The notes: a model not told the origin generated them from the sequence alone. A DNA stretch of 64,000 nucleotides from Pseudomonadota bacterium (GCA_030691265.1 JAUYET010000077.1:1-64000), one strand, 5' to 3'. Counted from the first letter of the stretch, positions 9,816 through 19,271 are shown. A program made the numbers and translations.

Positions 9816-10892
9816 TTGAAACTTGCTTTTTTTGGCCCGGGTTCACGTCCTTTGATCGGCGTTGATGTTAGCTCATCAGCAGTGAAAATGCTTGAGCTGG
9901 CGGATAGCGGCAAGGGGATGCGCCGCGTCGAACGCTATGCCATTTCGCCGCTGCCCAGGGATGCCGTTCAAGACGGCGCCATCACCAAGATCGAAGTTGT
10001 CGAAGCGGCCATGCGGGATGCCTGGAAAGCTTTGGATACGCGCACCCGCGAGGTGGCGATGGCCTTGCCCGCCTCCTCGGTCATTACCAAGAAAATCATG
10101 TTGCCTGGCGGCGCCAGCGAAGCGGAAATCGAGACACAAGTCACCGCCGAAGCGAATCAGGTCGCCTCATTTCCGCTCGGCGACATCAGCCTTGATTATC
10201 AGATCCTCGCTCCCAGCGCCAAAAACCCGAATGAAAACGATGCCCTGCTGGTGCTGGCTCGGCGCGAACGCGTCGAAGAGCGGGTTGCGCTTGCGGAGTC
10301 AGTCGGTCTCAAGGTGGTCATCATGGATGTCGACGCTTTCGCGACGCTGACCGCCTACGAGCAAATGGCGTTTCAACTGCCTGAAAACGGCAAGGGCCAG
10401 ACCATCGCCGTAATCGACATTGGCGCCCAGACAACACATGTCAATGTTTTGCACGACAACCAGACGGTCTATCAGCGTGAACATGCGCTTGGCGGCAGCG
10501 CCTTGACCAATGAAATCAGTCGCCGCTTCGACCTGCCCTCTGAAGAAGCCGAAGATGCAAAGCGCAAAGGCCTGCTGCCCGACAGTTATGAATCCGAAGT
10601 GCTGCAACCGTTTCTTGATTCCGTCGCCCAGGAAATCGGGCGCGCCCTGCAGTTGTTCTTTTCCGCCACCTCATTTCAGCGCGTCGATCACATCCTGCTG
10701 GCGGGTGGCTGCGCCGCTATTCCTGGCCTCGATGATGTCGTGCACAGCAGAATGCAAACCAGTACGCTGATCGCAAATCCTTTCGCCAAGATGGCGGTTT
10801 CCAGCCACGTCAAAGCGCGCCAGCTTGCTTCCGAGGCGCCGGCCTTGTTCGTGGCATGCGGTCTGGCTCTGCGCAGGTTCGACCCGACATGA
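9816..10892 (+). CDS. pilM: Type IV pilus inner-membrane platform protein PilM
   Basis: A 358-residue actin-like ATPase fold protein that sits on the cytoplasmic side and binds the PilN N-terminus. Seen: LIGVDVSSSAVKMLEL at the N-terminus, TIAVIDIGAQTTHVNVL (phosphate-1-like) and ILLAGGCAAIPGLDD (adenosine-like). The start is a TTG at 9816 behind a GAAGGGGAA ribosome site; no in-frame ATG lies near the conserved N-terminus. First gene of pilMNOPQ, with 4-base overlaps through to pilP. Confidence 0.95.
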   Translation: MKLAFFGPGSRPLIGVDVSSSAVKMLELADSGKGMRRVERYAISPLPRDAVQDGAITKIEVVEAAMRDAWKALDTRTREVAMALPASSVITKKIMLPGGASEAEIETQVTAEANQVASFPLGDISLDYQILAPSAKNPNENDALLVLARRERVEERVALAESVGLKVVIMDVDAFATLTAYEQMAFQLPENGKGQTIAVIDIGAQTTHVNVLHDNQTVYQREHALGGSALTNEISRRFDLPSEEAEDAKRKGLLPDSYESEVLQPFLDSVAQEIGRALQLFFSATSFQRVDHILLAGGCAAIPGLDDVVHSRMQTSTLIANPFAKMAVSSHVKARQLASEAPALFVACGLALRRFDPT

Positions 10893-11473
10893 CCCCTATT
10901 CGGATCAATCTTCTCCCGCACCGCCAGTTACGCCGCGCGCGTCAGCAGCGCTGGTTTGTCGCCCTCGCAGCCATTGTGGTTGGCCTTGGCCTGGCGGCGG
11001 TTGGCGGCGGCCAGGCTTACATCGTCAATCTCAAATCCGGGCAGGACGCACGCAATGCGTTTCTGAAGGAAGAGCTTGTCAAACTGGACAAACAGATTGC
11101 CGAAATCGCCCAGCTCAAGGAAAAGACCGCCGATCTGCTTGCACGCAAGGACGTGGTCGAGTCCTTGCAAAACAACCGCGGTGAAGCGGTTCACATGTTC
11201 GATGCACTGATGCGACTCTTGCCGGATGGTTTGTACCTCAAGAGCGTCAAGCAGACGGGCGATGCGGTGGCCTTGACCGGTTTCGCCCAATCCAGTGCGC
11301 GCGTCTCCACCTTCATGCGCGCGCTCGAAGCGACCGAGTTATTCGACGAACCGGTCCTGGTCGAGGTCAAGTCCGCCATGGTCGGCCCGGTGCGCAGTTA
11401 TGAGTTTTCGCTCAATGTCAAAATCGCCCGCAAAGCGCCGGAATCGGACAAGGGCAGGGGCGCCAAATCATGA
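10889..11473 (+). CDS. pilN: Type IV pilus assembly protein PilN
   Basis: A 194-residue bitopic inner-membrane protein. It begins MTPIRINLLPHR, the conserved segment that docks into PilM, then a membrane helix (about residues 24-44), a coiled coil, and a ferredoxin-like periplasmic domain that pairs with PilO. The start is the ATG at 10889, sharing ATGA with the pilM stop. Confidence 0.95.
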   Translation: MTPIRINLLPHRQLRRARQQRWFVALAAIVVGLGLAAVGGGQAYIVNLKSGQDARNAFLKEELVKLDKQIAEIAQLKEKTADLLARKDVVESLQNNRGEAVHMFDALMRLLPDGLYLKSVKQTGDAVALTGFAQSSARVSTFMRALEATELFDEPVLVEVKSAMVGPVRSYEFSLNVKIARKAPESDKGRGAKS

Positions 11474-12093
11474 ACCTGTCCGACATCAACAACCTTGACC
11501 TGAAGGACATCACCAGCGCGCCCGCCCCGGTTCGTGGGGCTGTTCTGGTGGTTCTGTTCGCCGCCATTGTCGCTGCCGGGTGGTATCTGGTCTGGGCGGA
11601 TGCCCTGCGCAACCTCGATTCGGCGCGCCAGGAAGAACAGACCCTGCGCGATAGCTACAGCATCAAGAAAGGCCAGGTATTTCACTACGAAGTACACAAA
11701 CGCCGTTTGGTGGAGGTTGAACAATCGTTGGCCGCGATGCTGCGCCAGTTGCCCGACCGCTCGCAAATGGATGCGCTGCTCGCCGACATCAACCAGGTCG
11801 GTGTCGGGCGCGGCCTTGAGTTCGAGTTGTTCCGTCCGGGCGTCGAGACTCCGGCAGACTTCTATGCCACCTTGCCGGTGTCGATCAAGGTCGGCGGGGG
11901 TTATCACGACATTGGCGGCTTCGTCAGCGATCTGGCCAAAATGCCGCGCATCGTCACGTTGCATGATGTCTCGCTGACGGCAGGCAAAGACAATCTTTTG
12001 AGCATGGATGCGCGCGTTCAGACTTACCGCTATCTGGACGAAAACGAGCTTGCCGCTGCCAAGAAACAAAAACAGGGCGGGGCGAAAAAATGA
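11470..12093 (+). CDS. pilO: Type IV pilus assembly protein PilO
   Basis: A 207-residue bitopic membrane protein that heterodimerises with PilN in the alignment complex. It has a short cytoplasmic start (MNLSDINNLDLKDI), a membrane helix (about residues 24-43), a coiled coil, and a periplasmic domain with PADFYATLPVSIKVGGGYH, a typical PilO run. Its start overlaps the pilN stop by 4 bases. Confidence 0.95.
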   Translation: MNLSDINNLDLKDITSAPAPVRGAVLVVLFAAIVAAGWYLVWADALRNLDSARQEEQTLRDSYSIKKGQVFHYEVHKRRLVEVEQSLAAMLRQLPDRSQMDALLADINQVGVGRGLEFELFRPGVETPADFYATLPVSIKVGGGYHDIGGFVSDLAKMPRIVTLHDVSLTAGKDNLLSMDARVQTYRYLDENELAAAKKQKQGGAKK

Positions 12094-12620
12094 AGCTGTC
12101 TGGCTTGCTTTCCTCTCGTTCAGCCACGTATCTGGCGCTTTCCGGCCTGTTCCTGCTTGGCGGCTGCGGCCAGGACCAGTTCACCGATTTACGTGAATTC
12201 ATGGCAAAGACCGGCACTACCGGCCAAGCACCGCTTGAATCGCTCCCCGCAGTCAAAGCGCAAGAGACTTTCAGTTACGAACCGGGCGAGATGCCCGACC
12301 CGTTCAAGCCGCGCAGCCTCAAACCGGCCAAAGGCGGCGGCGCACTGCAACCCGATCTGAGCCGCCCCAAGGAAGTGCTGGAACAATTTCCCCTTGATGC
12401 CCTGCGCATGGTGGGAAGCCTGAGCAAGGGCGGACAGCTTTATGCCCTGGTGCGCACCGCTGAAAACGCCCTGTATCGGGTCAAGAAAGGCGATCACATG
12501 GGACACAATTTTGGTCTTGTCATCGGCATAACCGAAGCAAGCATCGAACTCAGGGAAACCGTCCAGGATGGTGCTGGCGACTGGACCGAATCGAAGGCCA
12601 CGCTGGCCCTTCAGGAGTAG
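12090..12620 (+). CDS. pilP: Type IV pilus lipoprotein PilP
   Basis: A 176-residue lipoprotein linking PilNO to the secretin PilQ. Seen: a signal peptide with lipobox LLGGC (Cys near residue 27), a flexible segment, then a small beta domain (LRMVGSLSKGGQLYALV, VKKGDHMGHNFG). Overlaps pilO by 4 bases. Confidence 0.95.
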   Translation: MKLSGLLSSRSATYLALSGLFLLGGCGQDQFTDLREFMAKTGTTGQAPLESLPAVKAQETFSYEPGEMPDPFKPRSLKPAKGGGALQPDLSRPKEVLEQFPLDALRMVGSLSKGGQLYALVRTAENALYRVKKGDHMGHNFGLVIGITEASIELRETVQDGAGDWTESKATLALQE

Positions 12621-12625
12621 AAGTG

Positions 12626-14854
12626 ATGAAAACGAAGCAACCCCATGCACTGAAGATGTCCATCCTGGCTGGTCTGGCCGCCAGTCTGATGTTACTGATC
12701 GCTGCGCCAGGCTACGCAGCCAACGTACTCAACACGGTCTCGGTGGCAGAGGGGCCGAACGAGAGTCAGGTCATCAAGATCGTCATGCAAGACCCGGTCG
12801 AGACCATGCCCGTCTCCTTCACCACCAGCAACCCGCACCGTCTGGTGCTGGATTTCGCCAATACCAGCAACAGCATCGGTCGGGTGCAAGAAGCGCTGAA
12901 CAGCGGCGCCATCAAGAATTACCAGGTCGTCCAGGCTGGCGATCGCACACGCGTGGTGTTCAATCTCAACACCCCCTCCAGTCATGAACTGCGCAAGGAC
13001 CGGAATCTGGTCCTGATCGTGCTGCACAGCGCGCCTAAACAAGCCGGCGCGCCTACCCCGGCAAGTGCGCCCGCGCGTTTTGCTGAAGTCGGCAAGCAAC
13101 GCGAATATGGCATCCGCGATGTCGATTTCCGGCGTGGCAAGAATGGCGAAGGCCGTATCGCCATCAGCCTCACCGATCCGGGTGTCGGCATCGATATCCA
13201 GCAGAAGGGCCGCACCATACAGGTCGATTTCCTCAACACCAGTCTGCCCACGGCATTGCAACGCCGGCTCGACGTGGCGGATTTCGCCACCCCGACACAG
13301 CTCATCGAGACATTCGAGCAAGGCAAGAACACCCGCATGGTCGTGACGCCCAAAGGCAAGTGGGACTACTCGGCGCACCAGACCGGCAACCAGTTCGTCA
13401 TGGAAGTCCGTTCGCTCGACGACCCCAATCTGGCCAAGAACGAGAAACCGCAGTACAGCGGCGAGAAGCTGACGTTGAATTTCCAGAATGTGGAAGTCCG
13501 CTCGGTGCTGCAAGTCATCGCCGACTTCACCAGCCTCAACATCATCGCCAGCGACACCGTCACCGGCAACGTCACCTTGCGCCTCAAGGACGTGCCCTGG
13601 GATCAAGCGCTCGACATCATTCTGCGTGCCAAGGGCCTCGACAAACGCGTGTCTGGCAGCGTGATCTGGGTCGCCCCGCGCGACGAACTCGCGGCCAAGG
13701 AAAAACTGGAACTGGAAGCCAAGAAATCCATCGCCGACCTGGAAGCACTGACCACGCGCAGCTATCGACTCAACTACCTGCGCGCCGATGAGGCGATGGC
13801 CGTACTTTCAGGCGATTCGCGTTCCATCAACGCCAACCAGGAAGCCGCAACCTGTTCGCCGAGTTCGACCGGCATCAAGGCGGACGTCGCAGCAGGGGGG
13901 AGCTCGGGGTCAAGCAGCACGACCTCCGCCTCTGGAACCACCACGAGCAACAAGGTGAACCGCGTCCTGTCCGATCGCGGCGGCGCATCGCACGATCTCA
14001 CCACCAACACCCTGGTCGTCACCGATACGCTGGAACGTCACACCGCCATCGAAGAAGTGCTCAAGAACGTCGATCTGCCGTCCAAACAGGTGATGATCGA
14101 GGCGCGCATCGTCCTGGCGGATGACACCTTCAGCCGCGATATCGGGGCCAAACTTGGCATCCGCAGCAACGTCACCCGGGGCGGCACGTCGGGGGCGATA
14201 TCCGCCAATCAAGTCGATTCCAACTTGCTGGCGACCGGTGGAACCAGCACCAACCCCCTCAACATCAATCTGCCCGCCAACCCCGCCAGCGGCACCGCAG
14301 GTTCAATCGGCTTCACCATCCTGAACGCTGCCGCCAATACCCTGCTTTCACTTGAATTGCAGGCCCTGGAAGCCGACAACCGCGGCAAGATCGTTTCCAA
14401 CCCGCGCGTGGTCACCACCAATCTGCGCCCGGCGGTGATCTTGCAGGGGACCCAGATTCCTTATCAGACCGTGGCTTCAGCAGGCGTCAGCACGACCTCG
14501 TTCAAGGACGCGCTGTTGTGCTTGCTGGTGTCGCCGCAAGTGCTCAACAACGACTCGATCATTCTGAACGTCGAAGTCACCAAGGATGCTCAGGGTGTCA
14601 ACACCACGGCCGGGCCGGCAATCAATGTCAAACGGGTCAAGACTCAGGTACGCATCAATAACGGCGAAACCGCTGTGCTGGGCGGCATTTTTGAGCAGAC
14701 TTTGCGCAACGACACCAACAAAGTGCCTTTCCTGGGCGACATCCCGATTCTCGGCAATCTGTTCAAGAACACCAGCAAGTCGGATACCAAATCCGAAATG
14801 CTGATCTTCCTGACACCGCGCGTGCTGGATGACACCCTGAACAACATTCGTTGA
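12626..14854 (+). CDS. pilQ: Type IV pilus secretin PilQ
   Basis: A 742-residue outer-membrane secretin through which the pilus exits. It has a signal peptide cut near GYAANVLN, two AMIN-like peptidoglycan-binding domains (about residues 35-265), a secretin N0/STN domain (LNFQNVEVRSVLQVIADFT), an N1 domain, and the secretin core ending in PFLGDIPILGNLFK. A Gly/Ser/Thr-rich low-complexity loop lies near residues 410-450. The ATG at 12626 is preferred over the adjacent GTG at 12623 because AGGAG is 8 bases upstream of it. The usual next gene, aroK, is absent. Confidence 0.95.
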   Translation: MKTKQPHALKMSILAGLAASLMLLIAAPGYAANVLNTVSVAEGPNESQVIKIVMQDPVETMPVSFTTSNPHRLVLDFANTSNSIGRVQEALNSGAIKNYQVVQAGDRTRVVFNLNTPSSHELRKDRNLVLIVLHSAPKQAGAPTPASAPARFAEVGKQREYGIRDVDFRRGKNGEGRIAISLTDPGVGIDIQQKGRTIQVDFLNTSLPTALQRRLDVADFATPTQLIETFEQGKNTRMVVTPKGKWDYSAHQTGNQFVMEVRSLDDPNLAKNEKPQYSGEKLTLNFQNVEVRSVLQVIADFTSLNIIASDTVTGNVTLRLKDVPWDQALDIILRAKGLDKRVSGSVIWVAPRDELAAKEKLELEAKKSIADLEALTTRSYRLNYLRADEAMAVLSGDSRSINANQEAATCSPSSTGIKADVAAGGSSGSSSTTSASGTTTSNKVNRVLSDRGGASHDLTTNTLVVTDTLERHTAIEEVLKNVDLPSKQVMIEARIVLADDTFSRDIGAKLGIRSNVTRGGTSGAISANQVDSNLLATGGTSTNPLNINLPANPASGTAGSIGFTILNAAANTLLSLELQALEADNRGKIVSNPRVVTTNLRPAVILQGTQIPYQTVASAGVSTTSFKDALLCLLVSPQVLNNDSIILNVEVTKDAQGVNTTAGPAINVKRVKTQVRINNGETAVLGGIFEQTLRNDTNKVPFLGDIPILGNLFKNTSKSDTKSEMLIFLTPRVLDDTLNNIR

Positions 14855-14858
14855 GCGC

Positions 14859-14877
14859 GGTGCGCGCAATGCGCACC
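14859..14877. terminator. Hairpin between convergent pilQ and tsaC
   Basis: GGTGCGC and GCGCACC pair around a 5-base loop just after the pilQ stop. There is no T-run, so a terminator role is only likely. Confidence 0.45.
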
Positions 14878-14905
14878 CACAGCGGCGGAGCAAAGTGAGG
14901 CTGCT

Positions 14906-15460
14906 TCAGGCTCTGAATGTTTTGCCGCTGCGCGGATCGATGATGCGGGAGGGCCGCTTGCGCTGACCAATCTGACCGCGCAGCGTCAGAACCTGTTTGC
15001 CGAAAACCTTGCCGCATGTTTTAGCGTCTTTGATCGGGCGCATCCCTGCCCGGTTAGCACTGGTAGAGACCAAAGCCATGTCTAGCGCGCTACACAGGTG
15101 GCTGCACACTGGGTGCGCACTGATTCGCACCGCAAGCGTGTCATGCCCCCCCGTCAACCAACGCGGGCAATGTCTGGATGCCGGCAACAACAGCGTATTC
15201 GGGCCCGGCCACCATTCGTTCAAACGCGCGGCAATATCGTCGGGAATAGTGGCGAGGTAACGCTTGAACTGGCGAATATCCGCGCCGATCAGAATCAAGC
15301 CTTTGCTTTGCGGGCGTCGTTTCAGCCTCAGGATGCGCTGCACCGCGCGCCGGTTGGCCGGGTCGCAGCCCAGGCCATAGCAGGATTCGGTGGGGTAAGC
15401 GATGACGCCGCCCCGCTTCAGAAAAACGCGCAGGCGACGGATATCGGGTAACGGCGTCAT
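14906..15460 (-). CDS. tsaC: L-threonylcarbamoyladenylate synthase (TsaC/YrdC type)
   Basis: 184 residues. The enzyme makes threonylcarbamoyl-AMP for the t6A modification of ANN-decoding tRNAs. Seen: GGVIAYPTESCYGLGCDP, KRRPQSKGLILIG, WWPGPNTLLLPA and ALVSTSANRAG, all standard YrdC-fold segments binding ATP and threonine. The ATG at 15460 is chosen; in-frame sequence upstream to 15529 is repeat-derived and unlikely to be translated. It lies downstream of purD on the same strand. Confidence 0.93.
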   Translation of the reverse strand: MTPLPDIRRLRVFLKRGGVIAYPTESCYGLGCDPANRRAVQRILRLKRRPQSKGLILIGADIRQFKRYLATIPDDIAARLNEWWPGPNTLLLPASRHCPRWLTGGHDTLAVRISAHPVCSHLCSALDMALVSTSANRAGMRPIKDAKTCGKVFGKQVLTLRGQIGQRKRPSRIIDPRSGKTFRA

Positions 15461-15479
15461 GCCAAACCGAGGGGGGTTC

Positions 15480-15501
15480 GGCCCGCAAGCGGGCCTCCTA
15501 C
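15480..15501. repeat. REP-like palindrome at the purD 3' end
   Basis: GGCCCGC-AA-GCGGGCC followed by TCCTAC. The same 22 bases occur at 58181-58202. The purD stop codon (15498-15500) lies inside the unit. Confidence 0.8.
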
Positions 15502-16787
15502 CTCTTCCTCCCGATGGCGCGCCAGCCAATGTCGCGACGCATCTGGCGGCCGGCGAAGTCGATCTCTTCGGCAGCCTGGTAGGCGCGCGTCTGCGCCATC
15601 TTCACCGTGTCGCCCAGCGCGGTGACACAAAGCACACGGCCGCCGGCGGTGACGACCTGATCGTCTTGCAGCGCGGTGCCGGCATGGAATACGTGGAAAT
15701 CTTCACCGCCGCGTTCGCTGAGTCCGGTGATCGCGTCGCCCTTGCGCGGATTGTCCGGGTAACCCGCGGCGGCCATCACCACGCCGAGCGCGAAACGACG
15801 ATCCCATTCGGCCTCGACTTCATCGAGCCGCCCCTCGACTGCCGCTTCCAGCAGCGTCACCAGATCCGATTTCAGCCGCAGCATGATCGGCTGCGTTTCC
15901 GGGTCGCCCATGCGGCAGTTGAATTCCAGCACCTTGATCTGAGCATCCGGGCTGATCATCAGGCCAGCGTAGAGAAAGCCGGTGAACGGCGTGCCTTCCG
16001 CCTTCATGCCGGCCACCACCGGGCGGATCACTTCGCGCATGGCTTTGGCGTGAATCTCCGGCGTCACCACCGGCGCCGGCGAATAAGCGCCCATGCCGCC
16101 GGTATTGGGGCCCTGGTCGCCGTCGAGCAGACGTTTGTGGTCCTGGCTGGTCGCCAGCGGCAGTACATGCTCACCATCGACCATGACGATGAAACTGGCT
16201 TCTTCGCCGAACAGGCATTCCTCGATCACCACGCGCGCACCGGCGTCGCCAAAGGCGCCGGGTTTGCCATCCTCGGCAAGCATCATCTCGACGGCGGCAT
16301 GGGCCTCTTCCAGCGTGGTAGCAACAACAACGCCTTTTCCGGCGGCCAGACCATCTGCCTTGATGACGATGGGCGCACCCTGGGCATCGAGATAGGCATG
16401 TGCGGCGGCGGCATCGGTGAAGGTGGCGAAAGCGGCAGTCGGGATGTGATGCCGGGCCATGAACTGCTTGGCGAAATCCTTCGAGCTTTCCAGTTGCGCG
16501 GCGGCCTGCGTCGGTCCGAAGACCTTCAGGCCGGCGGTGCGGAATGCGTCCACCACGCCCGCCGCCAGCGGCGCCTCAGGCCCGACCACGGTGAGTTGGA
16601 TGCCTTCTTTCAGCGCAAAGGCGACCAGATCGGGGATCGCCGTGATGGCCACGTTTTCCAGACCTTCTTCGCGCGCCGTGCCGCCATTACCGGGAGCGAC
16701 GTAAACCTTCTGGATGCGGGGAGAGCGCTTGAGCCGCCAGGCCAGCGCGTGTTCGCGTCCGCCGGAGCCGATGACGAGGATTTTCAT
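15498..16787 (-). CDS. purD: Phosphoribosylamine-glycine ligase
   Basis: A 429-residue ATP-grasp enzyme for the second step of purine synthesis. Seen: N-terminal KILVIGSGGREHALAW, the ATP-grasp segment IVIKADGLAAGKGVVVA, TGGMGAYSPAP and EFNCRMGDPETQ. Length is normal. It is followed by tsaC and preceded by the DUF2442/DUF4160 pair, which separates it from purH. Confidence 0.97.
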   Translation of the reverse strand: MKILVIGSGGREHALAWRLKRSPRIQKVYVAPGNGGTAREEGLENVAITAIPDLVAFALKEGIQLTVVGPEAPLAAGVVDAFRTAGLKVFGPTQAAAQLESSKDFAKQFMARHHIPTAAFATFTDAAAAHAYLDAQGAPIVIKADGLAAGKGVVVATTLEEAHAAVEMMLAEDGKPGAFGDAGARVVIEECLFGEEASFIVMVDGEHVLPLATSQDHKRLLDGDQGPNTGGMGAYSPAPVVTPEIHAKAMREVIRPVVAGMKAEGTPFTGFLYAGLMISPDAQIKVLEFNCRMGDPETQPIMLRLKSDLVTLLEAAVEGRLDEVEAEWDRRFALGVVMAAAGYPDNPRKGDAITGLSERGGEDFHVFHAGTALQDDQVVTAGGRVLCVTALGDTVKMAQTRAYQAAEEIDFAGRQMRRDIGWRAIGRKR

Positions 16788-16799
16788 GGTGAAGTCCGG

Positions 16800-17078
16800 T
16801 TAAACCGTGGAGAGTTGTTTTGGGCGCGTCGCCGGCGTGCCGTGCAACATGCCGGCGACGCTGATGTCTTCATCGACCTCGGGCCAATGCACGCCCTGGC
16901 CCGAGCCGATCAATTCGTAATGTGCGCGTTGCGCGGGTGTTGCTTCGGAAAGCCGCCAGGACCATGCCAGGGGTACGCTGACCGTGCGTCCGTCACTGAG
17001 TGACGCGGCAATGCTGTCTTCTGTAACGGCGACGGACACGACGCGCGGAAATTCGTACTCAATGGCCACAGTGCTCAT
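16800..17078 (-). CDS. DUF2442 domain protein
   Basis: 92 residues matching the DUF2442 pattern: DGRTVSVPLAWSWRLSEAT, then YELIGSGQGVHWPEVDED and a short tail. The family is often encoded beside DUF4160 proteins, as here, and the pair is often regarded as a toxin-antitoxin-like unit; this is an inference from context. Its start overlaps the DUF4160 gene by 20 bases. Confidence 0.88.
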   Translation of the reverse strand: MSTVAIEYEFPRVVSVAVTEDSIAASLSDGRTVSVPLAWSWRLSEATPAQRAHYELIGSGQGVHWPEVDEDISVAGMLHGTPATRPKQLSTV

Positions 17079-17298
17079 TCCAAGCCTCCATTAGTTGACC
17101 TCGTTGTGCCGCGACCAGCTTACGAATGACGCCTAACTCATGTGCGGCAAAGCCATCGTTACCGGCAAGCATCACAGGTTCCAGCCAGAATTTGCAGGTC
17201 CGATTTTCCCGCCTTATGTGGATATGGGCAGGTTCGTTACAGTCGAAACTGTAAAAGAAAAAACGATAGGGGCCTGGGATGTCCCTGACAGTAGGCAT
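17059..17298 (-). CDS. DUF4160 domain protein
   Basis: 79 residues with the DUF4160 hallmark [19 protein letters not shown] and a C-terminal [19 protein letters not shown]. It lies upstream of, and overlaps, the DUF2442 gene. Role unknown; a small two-component toxin-antitoxin-like module is plausible. Inserted between purH and purD. Confidence 0.88.
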   Translation of the reverse strand: MPTVRDIPGPYRFFFYSFDCNEPAHIHIRRENRTCKFWLEPVMLAGNDGFAAHELGVIRKLVAAQRGQLMEAWNEHCGH

Positions 17299-17364
17299 GG
17301 TTTGTCAGCGTTGTAGTTCGCCGAAACTTGAAATCTCAAAGCGTGATTTCAAGTCCGAAGGCGA

Positions 17365-19005
17365 TCAATGCCGGAAATGCCGAACACCCGTAAATACCAT
17401 CGCGATGCCATGTTCATCCGCCGCCGCGATGACTTCCTCGTCGCGCATCGAGCCGCCCGGCTGGATCACGGCGGTGATGCCGGCGGCGGCGGCGTTGTCG
17501 AGGCCGTCGCGGAACGGGAAGAAGGCATCGGAGGCCATCACCGAGCCGGGTACCGCCAGGCCGGCCTGTTCGGCCTTGATGGCGGCGATGCGGGCGGAGT
17601 TGACGCGGCTCATCTGGCCGGCGCCGACGCCGATGGTCATACCGTCCTTGCAGTAGACGATGGCATTGGATTTGACGAACTTGGCGATGCGCCAGGCGAA
17701 CAGCAAGTCTTCCATTTCCTTGGCCGTCGGCGCGCGCTGGGTGACCACCTTCAGTTCGCCGTGCAACTGGGTGTCGGCGTCTTGTACCAGCAGGCCGCCG
17801 GCGACGCGCTTCATGTCCATTTGCGCTACAGAACCGGCCATGCCCGCCGCCGGGCCGCCCCAAGGCGGGCATTGCGCCCCCTCGGGGGGCGGCGAAGCGT
17901 GGGGGCTGTTCCAACGCCCGCATTCCAGCAGGCGCACGTTCTTCTTGGCGGCGACCGCTTCGCTGGCTTCCGGGCTGACTTCCGGGGCGATGATGACTTC
18001 GACGAACTGACGTTCGACGATAGCCCGCGCAGTCTCGCCGTCGAGGCGGCCGTTGAAAGCGATGATGCCGCCGAAGGCGGATTCCGGGTCGGTCTGGTAG
18101 GCGCGGTTGTAGGCGTCGAGCAGATTTTCGCCATAGGCGACGCCGCAGGGGTTGGCGTGCTTGACGATGACGCAGACCGCTTTTGTGTCAACCCCGGCGT
18201 CAAACGTCTTCACGCATTCCAGCGCCGCATCGGTATCGGCGATGTTGTTGTAGGACAGTTCCTTGCCCTGAATCTGCTTGCTGCTGGCGATGGTGCCGGC
18301 GGGGGCGTTGGCTTCGACGTAGAAAGCGCCGTTCTGGTGCGGGTTCTCGCCATAGCGACAGGTTTGCGCGCGGGTGAATTGCAGCGTGAGCTGGTCGCCG
18401 AACTGTTCACGCTCGCCTGCCGCATTCAGCGCTGTCAGATAGTTGCTGATGTGGCCGTCGTACTGGGCGGTGTGGGTGAAGGCCTTCTTGGCCAGATTGA
18501 AGCGGGTGGCATCAAGCAGCGCGCCGCCGTTGGCCTGCATTTCCGCGACCAGACTGGCGTAATCCGCCGGGTCGGTGACGATGGCGACGTGCTTATAGTT
18601 CTTGGCCGAGGAGCGCACCATCGCCGGGCCGCCGATGTCGATGTTCTCGATGGCGTCGTCCAGCGTGTGCGGCTTGGTCACTGTCTGCACGAACGGGTAG
18701 AGATTCACACAGACCAGATCGATGTAGCCGAGGCCGTGTTCGTTCATGGTCTCCACATGCGCGGCGTTGTCGCGCACGGCAAGGATGCCGGCATGCACCT
18801 TGGGATGCAGCGTCTTGACGCGACCATCGAGCATTTCCGGGAAGCCGGTGAATTCGGACACGTCTTTCACCGGCAGCCCGGCATCGCGAATGGCCTTGGC
18901 GGTACCGCCGGTGGAGAGGATTTCCACGCCTTGCCCGGTAAGTGCGCGGGCGAAGTCGATGAGGCCGGTTTTGTCGGAGACGGAGAGGAGAGCGCGTTTG
19001 ATCAT
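17365..19005 (-). CDS. purH: Bifunctional AICAR transformylase / IMP cyclohydrolase
   Basis: 546 residues carrying out the last two steps to IMP. The N-terminal cyclohydrolase (MGS-like) domain starts [18 protein letters not shown]. The transformylase domain has the catalytic KHANPCGVA and ends with [14 protein letters not shown]. Residues about 365-390 are a Pro/Gly-rich insertion ([18 protein letters not shown]) encoded by a GC-rich palindromic repeat, placed just before [13 protein letters not shown]. Removing it gives about 520, the usual length. The start is the ATG at 19005, matching family N-termini. It lies downstream of fis. Confidence 0.96.
   Translation of the reverse strand: MIKRALLSVSDKTGLIDFARALTGQGVEILSTGGTAKAIRDAGLPVKDVSEFTGFPEMLDGRVKTLHPKVHAGILAVRDNAAHVETMNEHGLGYIDLVCVNLYPFVQTVTKPHTLDDAIENIDIGGPAMVRSSAKNYKHVAIVTDPADYASLVAEMQANGGALLDATRFNLAKKAFTHTAQYDGHISNYLTALNAAGEREQFGDQLTLQFTRAQTCRYGENPHQNGAFYVEANAPAGTIASSKQIQGKELSYNNIADTDAALECVKTFDAGVDTKAVCVIVKHANPCGVAYGENLLDAYNRAYQTDPESAFGGIIAFNGRLDGETARAIVERQFVEVIIAPEVSPEASEAVAAKKNVRLLECGRWNSPHASPPPEGAQCPPWGGPAAGMAGSVAQMDMKRVAGGLLVQDADTQLHGELKVVTQRAPTAKEMEDLLFAWRIAKFVKSNAIVYCKDGMTIGVGAGQMSRVNSARIAAIKAEQAGLAVPGSVMASDAFFPFRDGLDNAAAAGITAVIQPGGSMRDEEVIAAADEHGIAMVFTGVRHFRH
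17838..17913 (-). repeat. GC-rich palindromic repeat in frame inside purH
   Basis: Two inverted repeats lie back to back: ATGCCCGCC/GGCGGGCAT (17840-17848 and 17864-17872) and CGCCCCC/GGGGGCG (17875-17881 and 17885-17891). The boundaries are estimated from where the protein stops matching PurH family sequence. Confidence 0.7.
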
Positions 19006-19034
19006 GGTGGCAAGTGGGTTCGTAGGTTGGCTAG

Positions 19035-19271
19035 CTATTTGATTCCATGCTGCTGCATCTTCTTGCGCAGCGTGTTGCGGTTGATGCTGAGCCAATCGGC
19101 GGCGCGGCTCTGGTTGCTGCCGGCGCGGTCGAGGATGACTTCCAGCAGCGGTTTTTCGACGCAGTTGAGCACCATCTCATAGATGCCGGCAGGCATTTCG
19201 CCGTCCAGATCCTTGAAATACTGGTTCAGCTCGCGGCGCACGCAGGCGGCGAGTTCACTTTCGTCGATCAT
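19035..19271 (-). CDS. fis: DNA-binding protein Fis
   Basis: A 78-residue nucleoid protein with a C-terminal helix-turn-helix ([20 protein letters not shown]) and the KDLDGE segment typical of betaproteobacterial Fis. The frame is open to 19304, directly abutting the dusB stop. The ATG at 19271 gives the usual length and has AGAAAG upstream; ATG 19280 and GTG 19302-19304 are alternatives. The dusB-fis pair is conserved in proteobacteria and is followed here by purH. Confidence 0.92.
   Translation of the reverse strand: MIDESELAACVRRELNQYFKDLDGEMPAGIYEMVLNCVEKPLLEVILDRAGSNQSRAADWLSINRNTLRKKMQQHGIK

Noticed and set aside
15402-17003. A 533-codon frame antisense to tsaC and purD
   Set aside because: Same reasons; no domain is recognisable.
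17368-19182. A 604-codon frame antisense to purH
   Set aside because: Gly/Asp/Ala-rich shadow composition and complete overlap with a certain gene.
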